Positions 55,131-64,000 of a stretch of DNA of 64,000 bases are shown in pieces. Source of the stretch: Telopea speciosissima (lineage: Eukaryota; Streptophyta; Magnoliopsida; Proteales; Proteaceae); NCBI RefSeq assembly GCF_018873765.1, contig NC_057916.1, forward strand, positions 47,308,540 to 47,372,539. Direction: 5' to 3'. The notes under the pieces were generated by a model. That model saw nothing but the letters and a program-made list of their open reading frames with translations. It had not been told where the DNA came from and did not search any database. Position 1 is the first letter of the stretch, and each line of letters begins with the position of its first letter. Position numbers and translations under genes: made by a program.

Positions 55131-55602
55131 GTATGTTCATAGCTATAACTTTGACTTTCATGGTCTTTTCTGGTCTTAGTTAATCTTTTTCTTTTTCCCC
55201 CAGTTTAGTTTACATGCTGATTTATGTTAGTCCCAATGTAATATCCATCTTTACTGCAGCCATTTGTCTCTTGTACAACTCAGCAGCAGAATGAAAATTT
55301 CATAAAGCATAAAAAGTCCTTTGCTTTCACTTTCATCTGCTTATCATCGCCTCCTTCACTGCTGTCCTCCCACCTTCAACAGTTGAATACTTGAATCCCC
55401 TGGCCCCACAAAAAAGAGTGTTGTGAAACAAGAATTAAGTAGTTTTTCTTTTCTTTTTTCATTATGTGGCTAAAGAGGAACTCAAAGAGGGGTATCCGAA
55501 TTCAACTTTTGTTTCTCACTAACTAGGGATGCTTCATGTTTGAGCCATCCAGGATTTTTACCTACACCATATTATGCTTCTCCCTCCAATATTATTCATC
55601 TT
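55131..55602. other. No gene seen
   Basis: T-rich, intron-like sequence after the SDP1-like exon. Confidence 0.45.
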
Positions 55603-55754
55603 AACATTCTTGCCCATTGAGGACAGCTGCTAGCACAGCAGGCTTGAGGCTAGTTCAGTTGAGCCAAGGCCCCACACCCACAGGAGGTTTTAAGTTCAAG
55701 ACATTTTCCTCATGAATCCCACCCCCTCCCCACCAAAAAAAAAAAAAACATTCT
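55603..55754 (+). repeat. Short SINE with target duplication AACATTCT
   Basis: The insertion at about 55,611-55,746 has a box-A-like segment (TAGTTCAGTTGAGC near 55,651), a box-B-like segment (GGTTTTAAGTTCAAGAC near 55,686) and a poly-A tail at 55,733-55,748. It is flanked by AACATTCT at 55,603-55,610 and 55,747-55,754 (the first A bases of the right copy merge with the tail). These are the marks of a tRNA-derived SINE. Confidence 0.68.
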
Positions 55755-56457
55755 GGAAATTTATATTTCTAATGGTGATTCCTACAATGTCCAAGTATTA
55801 AAGTACCATAATCAAGTAAAGCACTTAATCTTAATCAGTACATAAAACCTGAAGCAAAAATTTCAAAGAAATTCCAATATGAAGGGAAAGTACAAGTTGC
55901 TACCTACATAGACTTTCAAATGCTGATATGTATTAGAGAAGAACACCCTTGCAACTAAACTGGGTTAAATTGGAGCCCTGCTACAGTGTGAATACTTGAA
56001 AACCTTAGGAAAAAGGTAGAAAAGTGAGAAATTAAAATATAATGTCATCCTAAAAGAGCACTGCATCCATTTTTTTTCCAATATGATTATCATGTTAATT
56101 ATTCCACAAGAAGCCACATGTTGAGTATTGATGCACTTGAACCATCATAGAATCTCCTTTTGAATGAAGGTGGAGGAAATGGAGCAGCTTGTATTTCATT
56201 ACATTATAGGCATTAATGCCATCATATTTGAACATTATGTTAAGTTACTGCAGTGGATCTGTTACCTTGTGAGGCTTTTGCAGTCTCTTTTTCTGTCACT
56301 CCATGGTTATGGGGTTTTAAATTTTGACAAAATTTCTTTTGAGGGTAGCCATAATGAGTCTGTTGCAAACATTCCTATATTTCAAACCAAGTAGATAAAA
56401 CAAATCAGAAATTAAAAAATAAATCGGAGAGAAAGAAATGGAGTAAAAAGGGGGAAG
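55755..56457. other. No gene seen
   Basis: AT-rich, intron-like sequence. A 76-codon open stretch at 56,164-56,394 shows no domain and is not supported as a gene. Confidence 0.4.
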
Positions 56458-56648
56458 GAACTGATTTTTTTTTTTTTTTTGGTGAATAAAAAATTCATTA
56501 CCAAAACCCCAAAGACAGGGGGGAAACACAGGGGAAAGAGAATGGGGAGGGGAGCTATACAAAACACAAGCCAAAGGCCTAGGGAGCCTGGCTAGGAGAA
56601 TGAAAGAGAGAAGAATCTATGCCCGAGTTAAAGAAAGAAAGAACTGAT
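56458..56648 (-). mobile_element. 5'-truncated LINE tail with target duplication GAACTGAT
   Basis: A poly-T run (56,465-56,480) followed by GGTGAATAAAAAATTC is, on the minus strand, the typical TTCACC-poly-A end of a plant LINE. The insert is about 175 bp. GAACTGAT occurs at 56,458-56,465 and again at 56,641-56,648, a perfect 8-bp duplication. Confidence 0.75.
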
Positions 56649-56795
56649 AATATATCATCAGAATTCGGGTCCTGAGCCAGGTTGACACCAAATCCAAAGC
56701 CAGGTTAACTACGAAATATGTCAAATAGATAGTTGACCATCCATGAGAAGGTCCCTTTCAGTATTGTCTTTAAAAGAGGATAAAAAACTTGAAAT

Positions 56796-56800
56796 GGTTT
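56796..56800. other. Target-site duplication GGTTT of copia element, left copy
   Basis: The same five bases follow the element at 63,517-63,521. Confidence 0.92.
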
Positions 56801-57203
56801 TGTTAGAATATTAGCATTCCATTAATCACAGAGGTTTAGGGATTACCTGAACCGAATGGAATCGCAGCGGAAGGGATGATCAAAGGCGGCTTGCAGTTAA
56901 GAGCACAACGCGATCTCTACAGTCTTCTCCTCGAAGAAGAACTCCACACCACAAAACCCTAGGCAACTGAATGGAAACCCTAGGATAACACACCCTTGAA
57001 GGAGGGAGAGATCTAATTAATTAATACACTCCTAGGGTTTAGCCTATATATAGATATAAGGCATAAACCCTTGGATCGACCAATCAGAGGAGGGATCGGT
57101 CACTTAAGTGACCGTCCCTCTCTCTCTCTCATTTTTGGCTCGGCCAGCCTGCCTGCCCCATGTGGGCAGACCAACTGGGCCTCAGGCCCAGGTCCGATTT
57201 GCA
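56801..57203 (-). repeat. 3' LTR of copia element
   Basis: 403 bp from TGTTAGAATATTAGC to GGTCCGATTTGCA. It contains a TATATATAG run near 57,044-57,056 and a (CT)n tract near 57,118. Confidence 0.92.
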
Positions 57204-57217
57204 TCTCCCACTCGCCC
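57204..57217 (-). other. Polypurine tract of copia element
   Basis: GGGCGAGTGGGAGA on the minus strand abuts the 3' LTR. Confidence 0.72.
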
Positions 57218-58235
57218 ACACAGGGCGCATATATTATGCATTCAAGTTTCTCTCATTCTGGGTTATCCTCCATACAGGTAATGGGGCGTGCGACCTGTCG
57301 AGATGATACAAGGTAGGAGTACTATATCAAACTTCCATCTAGCCAACATAGTACATCACTCTCAAAAGTCTCGAAATACCCCAAACGATCCACTTGCACC
57401 CGATCTAACACTCTGTACCCCTCATGATGAGCAGTGTTAATCCTTGGTATGTAATGTACTAATGACTGCGCCGATCACAAATACGACTTGTCGCCCGGGC
57501 AATGAGTCACATAAAAAAGGTGCAACATCCAATGGTTTTCCCTGAGCCCCTTATGTCAATCCAAATATCCCCAACAGCTTTCCCAATCGCTTCCTGCTGG
57601 ACCGCATCATCCATGGTCCTAAGGAGAACGTCAAAGTAGCGTCATTGGGTATCTTTTTCATGACATTGTCTCAGGTAATAAGGGTACTATGGGATTAATA
57701 TAATCCACGTGGCTCACACTGTGACAAAGCAGGGATCCATTCGGTCACTCTCATCGGTCGTCATGAGCACATGCAATATGATGTGCATGCTATGGCGTAA
57801 CTCCCACTAGGGTGGGCATGTCACTCGTAATAAATAAACGCCATACAGATCTTAGTCTAGTCGCTTCTCTAAGCGCCTAACCTGAGTCTCTAGCGCAGTC
57901 ACCCTCATGGTTTCTGCCTAGAACCTCACATCTGGCTTCTAACAAGCTACTTGGAAGTGTGGTGTCTTCCAAGTTGGACCAAGTAAAGGTCTCATCTTAG
58001 CTCTAACTAAGGCGCCATAGAGCACACATGCTCATGGGCTCATCTCGCTCGCTACACCCCAGCGCCAAGGCGAATCACCGGTGTGAGTGGGTCGATTCTA
58101 AGCCTGGTGACATCTTTACAAACAATGAACGTATACACACAAGATTACTCAAACAAATATATGCTCATCAATAAATGTAAGAGAAATACAGATAAATGTC
58201 CATCACAAACAAAGTGTTCTCAAAGCAAATACATA
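57218..58235. other. 3' untranslated region of copia element
   Basis: About 1 kb between the pol stop and the polypurine tract, long for a copia element. No ORF or domain is recognised in either strand. Confidence 0.55.
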
Positions 58236-59970
58236 TCAGATCTGCCTGAGTCCCAAGTTCCTAACGTGAACTAGGAAAACATCTCTGGCAATGGGCTTAG
58301 TCAATGGATCAGCCAACATATTGCCAGTGGAGATATGCTGCAGAACCACTTCACCTTGTGCTACCATGTCTCGAATGTAGTGCTACCGTATGTCAATGTG
58401 CTTAGCTCTACCATGGAACTTGGGGTCCTTCGCAAATGCAAGCGCTGCCATGTTGTCACAGTGTATATGCGCAGCGTCGTCTGAGTGAGCAGAAACGCTA
58501 AGTCTCTTCAAGAACCTCCTGAGCCAAATGGCCTCCTGTACTACTACTGAACATGCGAAGTACTCCGACTCCATTGTGGATAGGGCAATGCAGGTCTGTT
58601 TCTTGCTACTCCAAGTGACAACCCCGCCTCCCAGGACAAACGCATACCCCGAAGTGGACTTGCGCTCATCTCTATCACTAGCCCAATCAGCATCACTATA
58701 GCCTCTCAGTCTCAAGTCTGAACCATTGAAGGTGAGCGAGAGGTCTGCAGTGCCACGTAGGTATCGAAGTATCCTCTTTATTGCCTGCCAATGAGCTGGC
58801 CCTGGGTTACTCTGGTAACGGCTCACTATGCCAATGGCAAAGTAAATATCTGGATGCGTGATCATCATCGCATACATCAGACTGCCTACTGCCACTGCAT
58901 AGGATATTTTGGACATTTGGTTTCTCTCTTCATCACTCTTAGGGCATTGGTCTAGGCTCAAAGTGCATGCCTTGTCCATTGGAGTGTCAACGGGTTTCAA
59001 GTTGCTCATATAAAACCACTCCAGGACTTTCTTTATGTAAGTCTCTTGAGACAAATTAAGTAGTCTCCTAGTGCAATCCCTCACAATCTTCACGCCCAAC
59101 ACAAAGTTGGCCTCACCCATGTCCTTCATCTCAAAAGTAGAGGACAACCACTCTTTAGTGGCGACAATCATTTCAATGTCATTCCTAGCCAACAAGATGT
59201 CGTCAACATACAATGATAGGATAAGGAAGGCCTTGGACCATTTAACATACACACAGTGGTCCTCTTCAATCATGTCAAAACCCGCACTAGTAATGGCATG
59301 GTGAAATCTAATGTACCACTGCCTAGACGATTGCTTAAGGCCATAGATGGAACGTTTGAGACTGCATACTTTGCTCTTATGTACCTTCTTCTCAAAGCCC
59401 ACAGGCTGAGCCATAAAGATCTCCTCGTCCAGTTCTCCATTGAGAAAAGTAGTTTTAACATCCATTTGGTAGAGTTTCAAATCCAACTTTGCGACAATGG
59501 CTAGAATGAGGCGTATTGAGGCCATTCTCACCACAGGGGAGAACGTCTCAGCATAGTCTATACCCTCCTTTTGGGTATATCCCTTCACCACAAGATTGCC
59601 TTATACTTGTCAATTGATCCATCTGCCTCTCGCTTGATCTTCAGGACCCACTTGTTCCCGATGGCCTTGCGCCTAGGTGGAAGATCAACTAACTCCCAAA
59701 CTTGGTTCTTACTCATAGAACTCAACTCATCTTCCATAGCACCCTCTCTGGCGATCTCATGATGAATGTTTAATTCCTCACCCTCGCCAAGAGTAGGTGA
59801 GACGCTTTCATCAGTCTCTATCTCAAAGAGATCAAGGTCTCTGGTAGAATCACTAATGTTAGGGAAATCGGTCTCTAAAAAATCCACATCGCGGGACTCA
59901 CTCTCTGTCATTCCTCCATCTTGATGTTCACTGTACACTACATAGTCTTTCGAGGTATCAGAATATCTTA
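58236..59970 (-). pseudogene. Copia reverse transcriptase and RNase H, decayed
   Basis: RT: NKWVLKIKREADGSIDKYKA near 59,650-59,600, the region with the first catalytic Asp (LYQMDVKTTFLNGELDEE near 59,470-59,420), and the YVDDILL catalytic motif near 59,210. RNase H: SGYAFVLGGGVVTWSSKKQT near 58,650-58,590, ALSTMESEY near 58,570, and HCDNMAAL near 58,450. One 402-codon frame (59,591-58,383) is open, so the core RT/RH is intact apart from a stop at 58,383. The ORF continues to TGA 58,236. A frame change lies near 59,590 and another near 60,000. Confidence 0.9.
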
Positions 59971-60930
59971 TAAAGATACTCTTTTTAGCTCTAGGGCCAA
60001 GTTTCCCAAACTTATGGGAGGTACTATGAACATAGCCTGCACATCCCTATGGTCGCATATCCCCAAAGTGGGCTTTGTGCCTTTCCATAATTCATAGGGA
60101 GTGGAGGGAACTGACTGTGATGGCACGCGGTTAAGGACGTAGGCAGCGGTCAATATAGCATCCCCCTAGAAAGATATTGGGAGGTTGGCCTGCACCATCA
60201 TCGATATAACCATATCTAAAAGCGTCTTATTCCTCCGCTCTGCTACACCATTTTACTATGGAGTGTGGGGAATAGTCAGCTGTCTAGTGATTCCTTTTTC
60301 CTCACACATCTCTTTAAATTGGTTGAACAAATATTCACGTCCTCGATCAGTGCGCAGAGTTTTTAACCTCTTGCCTTGCTAATTCTCAACCTCTGCTACA
60401 AAGCGTTTGAAGCAATCTAGCGCTTCGTAGCGATGAGCGATCAGATACACATAACCATATTGTGAATAATCATCGATAAAGGTGAGAAAATAGGAAGCAC
60501 CATGACATACTTTCACGTTCATTGGTCCGCAGATGTCCGAATGGACAAGCTCTAGGGTCTGGGTTGCCCGTTTAGCTTTTCCAAAAGGCTTCCGGTGGGC
60601 CTTACCCGCTAAACAGGCCTCACATGTCGGTAGGTTGACTTTAGCGAGTGAGCCAAGAAGGCCTTCTCGAGCTAGCCGTCCCATCCTATCTTGACCTATG
60701 TGTCCTAGTCTAGCATGCCAGGTAATTGAATCTAGACTTGTATTAGAATCAACAACAAAAGATGAAGAGGAAACAATAGGAATTATCAAATCTAATGTAA
60801 TAAAACCATTCTCAAGTCTACAATATCCAAAACTACTACCATCCAAACGAATCTCAAAAGAGTCACCATAAAAAATAAAGGAATATCCTAAAGTCAATAA
60901 TGCAGTAACGAAAAGTAGATTATGCTGGAT
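59971..60930 (-). pseudogene. Copia integrase, decayed
   Basis: Visible are the zinc-binding region (WHARLGHIGQDRMGRLAREG near 60,725-60,665, then CEACLAGKAHRKPFGK), the catalytic core start (HSDICGPMNV near 60,540, first Asp), the second Asp (LRTDRGREYL near 60,355-60,325) and the Glu region (NGVAERRNKT near 60,255-60,225). Stops lie near 60,379, 60,255, 60,258 and 60,170. The two adjacent stops just before NGV stand where this family has two glutamines. Gag, protease and integrase share one frame. Confidence 0.88.
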
Positions 60931-61200
60931 TTCTGGTGCTTATAGCACATCATGAAGTAGCAAGATGCGCCCAGTGCGCAAGGTGAGCTGATAGGTACCA
61001 ACTCCTTGAACTGCTTCACTTGTGCCATCTCCCATGTAGATACTTTGGGCGTCATCTGGAATCTTTCTATAATCTACGAACTCTCCTCGATCTCGCGCTA
61101 TGTGTCTTGTTGCACCTGTATCCACACTCCAATTAGATTGGGTTTGGGCAACCAAAACGTGTGTACATACAAAAGTACATGGAAAGAGAGGCAGAAATGG
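60931..61200 (-). pseudogene. Copia aspartic protease
   Basis: Active site WSVDTGATRHIA near 61,130-61,095 with an intact D-T-G triad, followed by IYMGDGTSEAVQGVG. The ORF ends at a stop at 60,940. It directly follows gag in the same frame. Confidence 0.85.
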
Positions 61201-62040
61201 TACCTGCTTCACTTTAGTGCAGTCACGAGCGAAGTGCCCCATCTTCTGGCAGTTATAGCACTTGACCTTGGTGATATCTTTCTTTCCACCTCGCTTGCCA
61301 CGTTGACGCTTGGCGGCCTTATGCCCAGTTGGCGCAGCTTTTTGAGCTTGATCCTGATTCCCAGTGGTCCTTTGTCTCTTGCGCTTAGACCCATTCTTGC
61401 GCTGCCCCGCTTGGGCGACAAGGGCATGTGATTGGGTCGCCTCTAGGTGCTCCGCCTCTAGTTCCACATGAGCGACAATGTCATTAAATGTCTTGACAGT
61501 GTCGTTATGTGTCAGAACTATCTTCATCTACTCCCAGGAATCAGGTAACGTCCTGATGATAGCCTGTACTTGCTGCTCATCGGTAAGGTGTACCCCCGCA
61601 TCATCCAATTTCTGGATCATGTCTTTCAAGACCCTGAGGTGTTCAACCATAGTGTGCTTGGGGTCCTTATTGTACATCTCAAACTTCAAGGTCATGGACC
61701 CAAGTCTGGTCGTGGATGTACTGCCACAGTCAAGCTTTACCTAGTCCCATATGGACTTGGCAGTTTTGCACTTCTCATACTGGTCGATAAGATCATCGTG
61801 CATCATGCTTAACATAAGAAAGCGCACAGTACGATCTCTCTTAAACCAATTGTTGTAAGCCTCTTTTTCTTGACGGTGAAAGGCGGTAGTACCCTCTTCG
61901 GGTGGGGCCATCTCAGTGGTCAGGAGTTCTAGGTAATCTTGCTCATTAAGCAAGAACTTGGCCTTTCGGTGCCACATGTCATAGTTGGTGCCATCCAACT
62001 TGTTGCCCTGGTTAAGGTCAGCAACAAGGCCATCACTACA
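61201..62040 (-). pseudogene. Copia gag, decayed
   Basis: The gag domain begins near DGTNYDMWHRKAKFLLNEQ at 61,998 or a little upstream. The original ATG is not evident: the first codon in the open stretch is TTG. A basic linker (RKNGSKRKRQRTTGN) and a complete zinc knuckle CYNCQKMGHFARDC (about 61,265-61,222) follow. Stops lie at 61,741 and 61,528. Confidence 0.85.
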
Positions 62041-63102
62041 ATGGGCAAGGGATGAAAATTAGTATACATCCATAAATCCACAAATTTGTTCAAGAAACCC
62101 TAATTAAAATTAGTGGTATCCTTTCCTACACGGTGAGACCAAAAATTTCGCTAAGCTGGTAATCAAATCTCCCAATGTGTGGGTCTGGGGACGTATAACT
62201 TTAATTGATTTTGAACAAATGTAGGAGAAAAAACAAGAATCTCCTAACCACAGTTTAATGCGCCATACACACGGGTGCGTAAGGCACTCACACAAGAGAC
62301 CCAAATTTGGTACTTGAAGTGACATGCCGAGTCGATACTAGGTTGTGATACGCAGTGTAGTAGCTCCCATTACATGGCTTCTCAAAAAAATTAAAATTAT
62401 AACTGACTCTTTACATTCAAAATCCTACTACAAACTACCGGCGAGCACTGCACTTTGTATCGCTTCCAAGTACTAACTCTAACGCACATCTATCCAAGTA
62501 AACACGTCACTTGACAAGTACCAAATCCATCCCATAAGAAATAAATAATAAACACATGGTTGCATGGGATGGGGTGTTTGACAGCGATACCCTAATGGCA
62601 GCGTCTAACAAGGCTGTACCGCAATGGGGGGAATCAAATATTTCTTTATTAACAAAGTGACCTTGGGCGATCTCCAATACACATGGAAAAAATATGGAAT
62701 GATTTGGGGCAACAACCTATCTCCCATTTTTCTCCCATAGATCTCACAAAATGATTTCTCACTAATGGGGGTGCACATGAAATAAAATACCCCCAAAAAT
62801 GAGAAACCCTACAAGGGATCCCCAAAAATTTGTTAGGGGCCACAAGAATAAATCATAAACAATACATATATCAAATTACATGCATATAAAAAATTATGAT
62901 TTATTCCTAGATCAAGAAATCATATAATAACCAACTCAATAACAATCCCCAATGCATGTACAACAAATCACTTGCAGCCGGCTGTAGTGCGCCTTGCACA
63001 TGGCAGCAACAGCAGTCATGCCGTGCGCCAAGGCCACTGCCAAGGAGGGTCAATCGATAGGCGAAGGGGAAGAAAAAAAAACTGCGAACAACAAGCCCTA
63101 AC
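62041..63102. other. Leader of copia element
   Basis: About 1 kb between primer site and gag. No gene recognised. Confidence 0.55.
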
Positions 63103-63116
63103 GGGCTCTGATGCCA
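63103..63116 (-). other. Primer-binding site (tRNA-Met type) of copia element
   Basis: TGGCATCAGAGCCC on the minus strand, one base inside the 5' LTR, differs from the usual TGGTATCAGAGC by one transition. Confidence 0.82.
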
Positions 63117-63117
63117 C

Positions 63118-63516
63118 TATTAGAATATTAACATTCCATTAATCACAGAGGTTTAGGGATTACCTGAACCGAATGGAATCACAGCGGAAGGGATGATCAA
63201 AGGCGGCTTGCAGTTACGAGCACAACGCGATCTCTACAGGCTTCTCCTCGAAAAAGAACTCCACACCACAAAACCCTAGGCAACTGAATGGAAACCCTAG
63301 GATAACACACACTTGAAGGAGGGAGAGATCTAATTAATTAATACACTCCTAGGGTTTATGCCTTATATCTATATAAAGGCTAAACCCTGGGATCGGCCAA
63401 TCAGAGGAGGGATCGGTCACTTAAGTGACTGTCCCTCTCTCTCTCTCATTTTTAGCTCGGCTGGCCTGCCCCATGTGGGCGGACCAGCTGGGCCTCAGGC
63501 CCAGGTCCGATTTACA
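63118..63516 (-). repeat. 5' LTR of copia element
   Basis: 399 bp, the partner of 56,801-57,203. The terminal dinucleotide at 63,118 reads TA in place of TG. GGTTT follows at 63,517. Confidence 0.92.
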
Positions 63517-63659
63517 GGTTTCATTGATGAAAATCTCTTCTAAAAGGTAGTCTGAATATATTAAAGTCTCTTTTCTGATCCATTCTAATTTTACCTTTTC
63601 ATTTATTAATGAAGTTCTTTATCAATCAGAGCAAATGAACTCATTCTTCTAGTCTACAG

Positions 63660-63854
63660 CATTGTGATGTCCTCCGCAAAGCTGCTGAAGCAGGAGGCCT
63701 GCTTGTGGATGCAATGATAAACGTCCAAGATGGTTCAAAAGAGAATTCATCTTCAGTTCCTTTAATGGTTGTTGAGAATGGGTGTGGTAGTCCATGCATT
63801 GATTTACGGCAGGTCAGCTCAGAGCTAGCCGTTGCAGCAAAAGATGCCGACCTG
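63660..63854 (+). CDS. Exon of a DUF89 / pantothenate-kinase-2-like gene
   Basis: It is bounded by TTCTAGTCTACAG| and CCGACCTG|GTAGGC, exactly 65 codons with no stop: HCDVLRKAAEAGGLLVDAMI, then SSVPLMVVENGCGSPCIDL and RQVSSELAVAAKDADLV. This is part of the DUF89 (ARMT1-like, metal-dependent phosphatase) domain which in plants is found as free proteins and at the C-terminus of pantothenate kinase 2. The pathway would be coenzyme A metabolism and metabolite repair. Earlier exons are not seen in the window; the intron to the left holds the copia element. The next exon would be past 64,000. It may be a functional gene or a fragment. Confidence 0.78.
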
Positions 63855-64000
63855 GTAGGCCACCCAGCCATTTTTTGTTTCAATACAGATTGAAGCTTAA
63901 ACATCAAATTTATCCTACTTCTGAACTGATCTCTGATTTTTCTTAGTCCATAGCTAGAAAGATTTTCTAGTCTGGTAATGGAGACTGAGCTTATTAAAAT
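63855..64000 (+). other. Downstream intron of the DUF89-like gene (window edge)
   Basis: It starts with a GT donor and is T-rich. No exon is seen before the window ends. Confidence 0.5.

Larger units (their letters stand above)
56801..63516 (-). mobile_element. Complete Ty1/copia retrotransposon, decayed
   Basis: 6.7 kb on the minus strand: 5' LTR 63,118-63,516, primer site 63,103-63,116, gag, protease, integrase, RT and RNase H in the copia order (integrase before RT), polypurine tract 57,204-57,217, 3' LTR 56,801-57,203. GGTTT flanks it on both sides. The LTRs are about 400 bp and closely similar, so it is fairly recent, yet the coding region has many stops. Confidence 0.93.

Noticed and set aside
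56164..56394. 76-codon ORF considered as an exon of the lipase or DUF89 gene
   Set aside because: No similarity to either family by eye, no clear splice sites, and AT-rich low-complexity composition.

Overview
This is a stretch of angiosperm nuclear DNA made almost entirely of transposable elements. The evidence is LTR retrotransposons with TG...CA ends and 5-bp target duplications, primer sites matching plant initiator-tRNA-Met and tRNA-Asp, a MULE transposase with introns, and exons of plant gene families (subtilase, SDP1-type lipase, DUF89/pantothenate kinase 2, a plant glycine-rich secreted protein). The species cannot be named from the sequence.

Layout. (1) 1-21,592: the 3' part of a Tat-like Ty3/gypsy element (+ orientation, LTR 21,115-21,592) carrying a long antisense ORF. 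Two insertions cut that ORF: a complete Tekay/Del-type chromovirus (103-14,267, minus strand, TSD AAAAT) and a solo LTR of the same family (15,653-18,899, opposite orientation). The antisense reading frame resumes across both insertion points. The chromovirus carries its own antisense ORF between 5' LTR and gag. (2) 21,593-28,560: one apparently intact host-type gene (glycine-rich, eight-cysteine secreted protein, 22,361-22,807, minus), a deleted Ty1/copia remnant, a diverged chromovirus-type LTR with its primer site, and a minisatellite. (3) 28,587-46,089: Ty3/gypsy elements with a tRNA-Asp primer site that encode only gag and protease. Element X (LTRs 30,000-31,767 and 44,352-46,089) is split by element Y (34,446-42,149, TSD ATTAC). 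A second copy of X's 3' region lies directly left of X's 5' LTR, giving a tandem arrangement. (4) 46,090-48,420: the 5' end of a third chromovirus-family copy, broken by a truncated inverted X-type LTR. (5) 48,421-about 54,240: a MULE with transposase, a glycine/arginine-rich last exon and an internal fragment of a subtilase gene. (6) 54,241-64,000: isolated exons of an SDP1-like lipase and of a DUF89/pantothenate-kinase-2-like gene, a SINE and a LINE tail with target duplications, and a complete but decayed Ty1/copia element (56,801-63,516, minus, TSD GGTTT).

Decay. No retroelement here looks capable of moving. Most in-frame stops in the gag, pol and antisense ORFs fall where C-to-T (Gln to stop) or G-to-A (Trp to stop) changes are expected. 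Several key residues show the same kind of change (protease D to N, integrase E to K, zinc-knuckle C to Y). This is consistent with silencing by DNA methylation followed by deamination.

The most interesting items are the antisense ORF upstream of gag, the three-fold polypurine-tract module and a conserved block in the non-autonomous X and Y elements, the MULE with an internal gene fragment bracketed by short repeats, a recurring hairpin motif in the chromovirus LTRs, and an in-frame duplication of the reverse-transcriptase motif containing the first catalytic aspartate.
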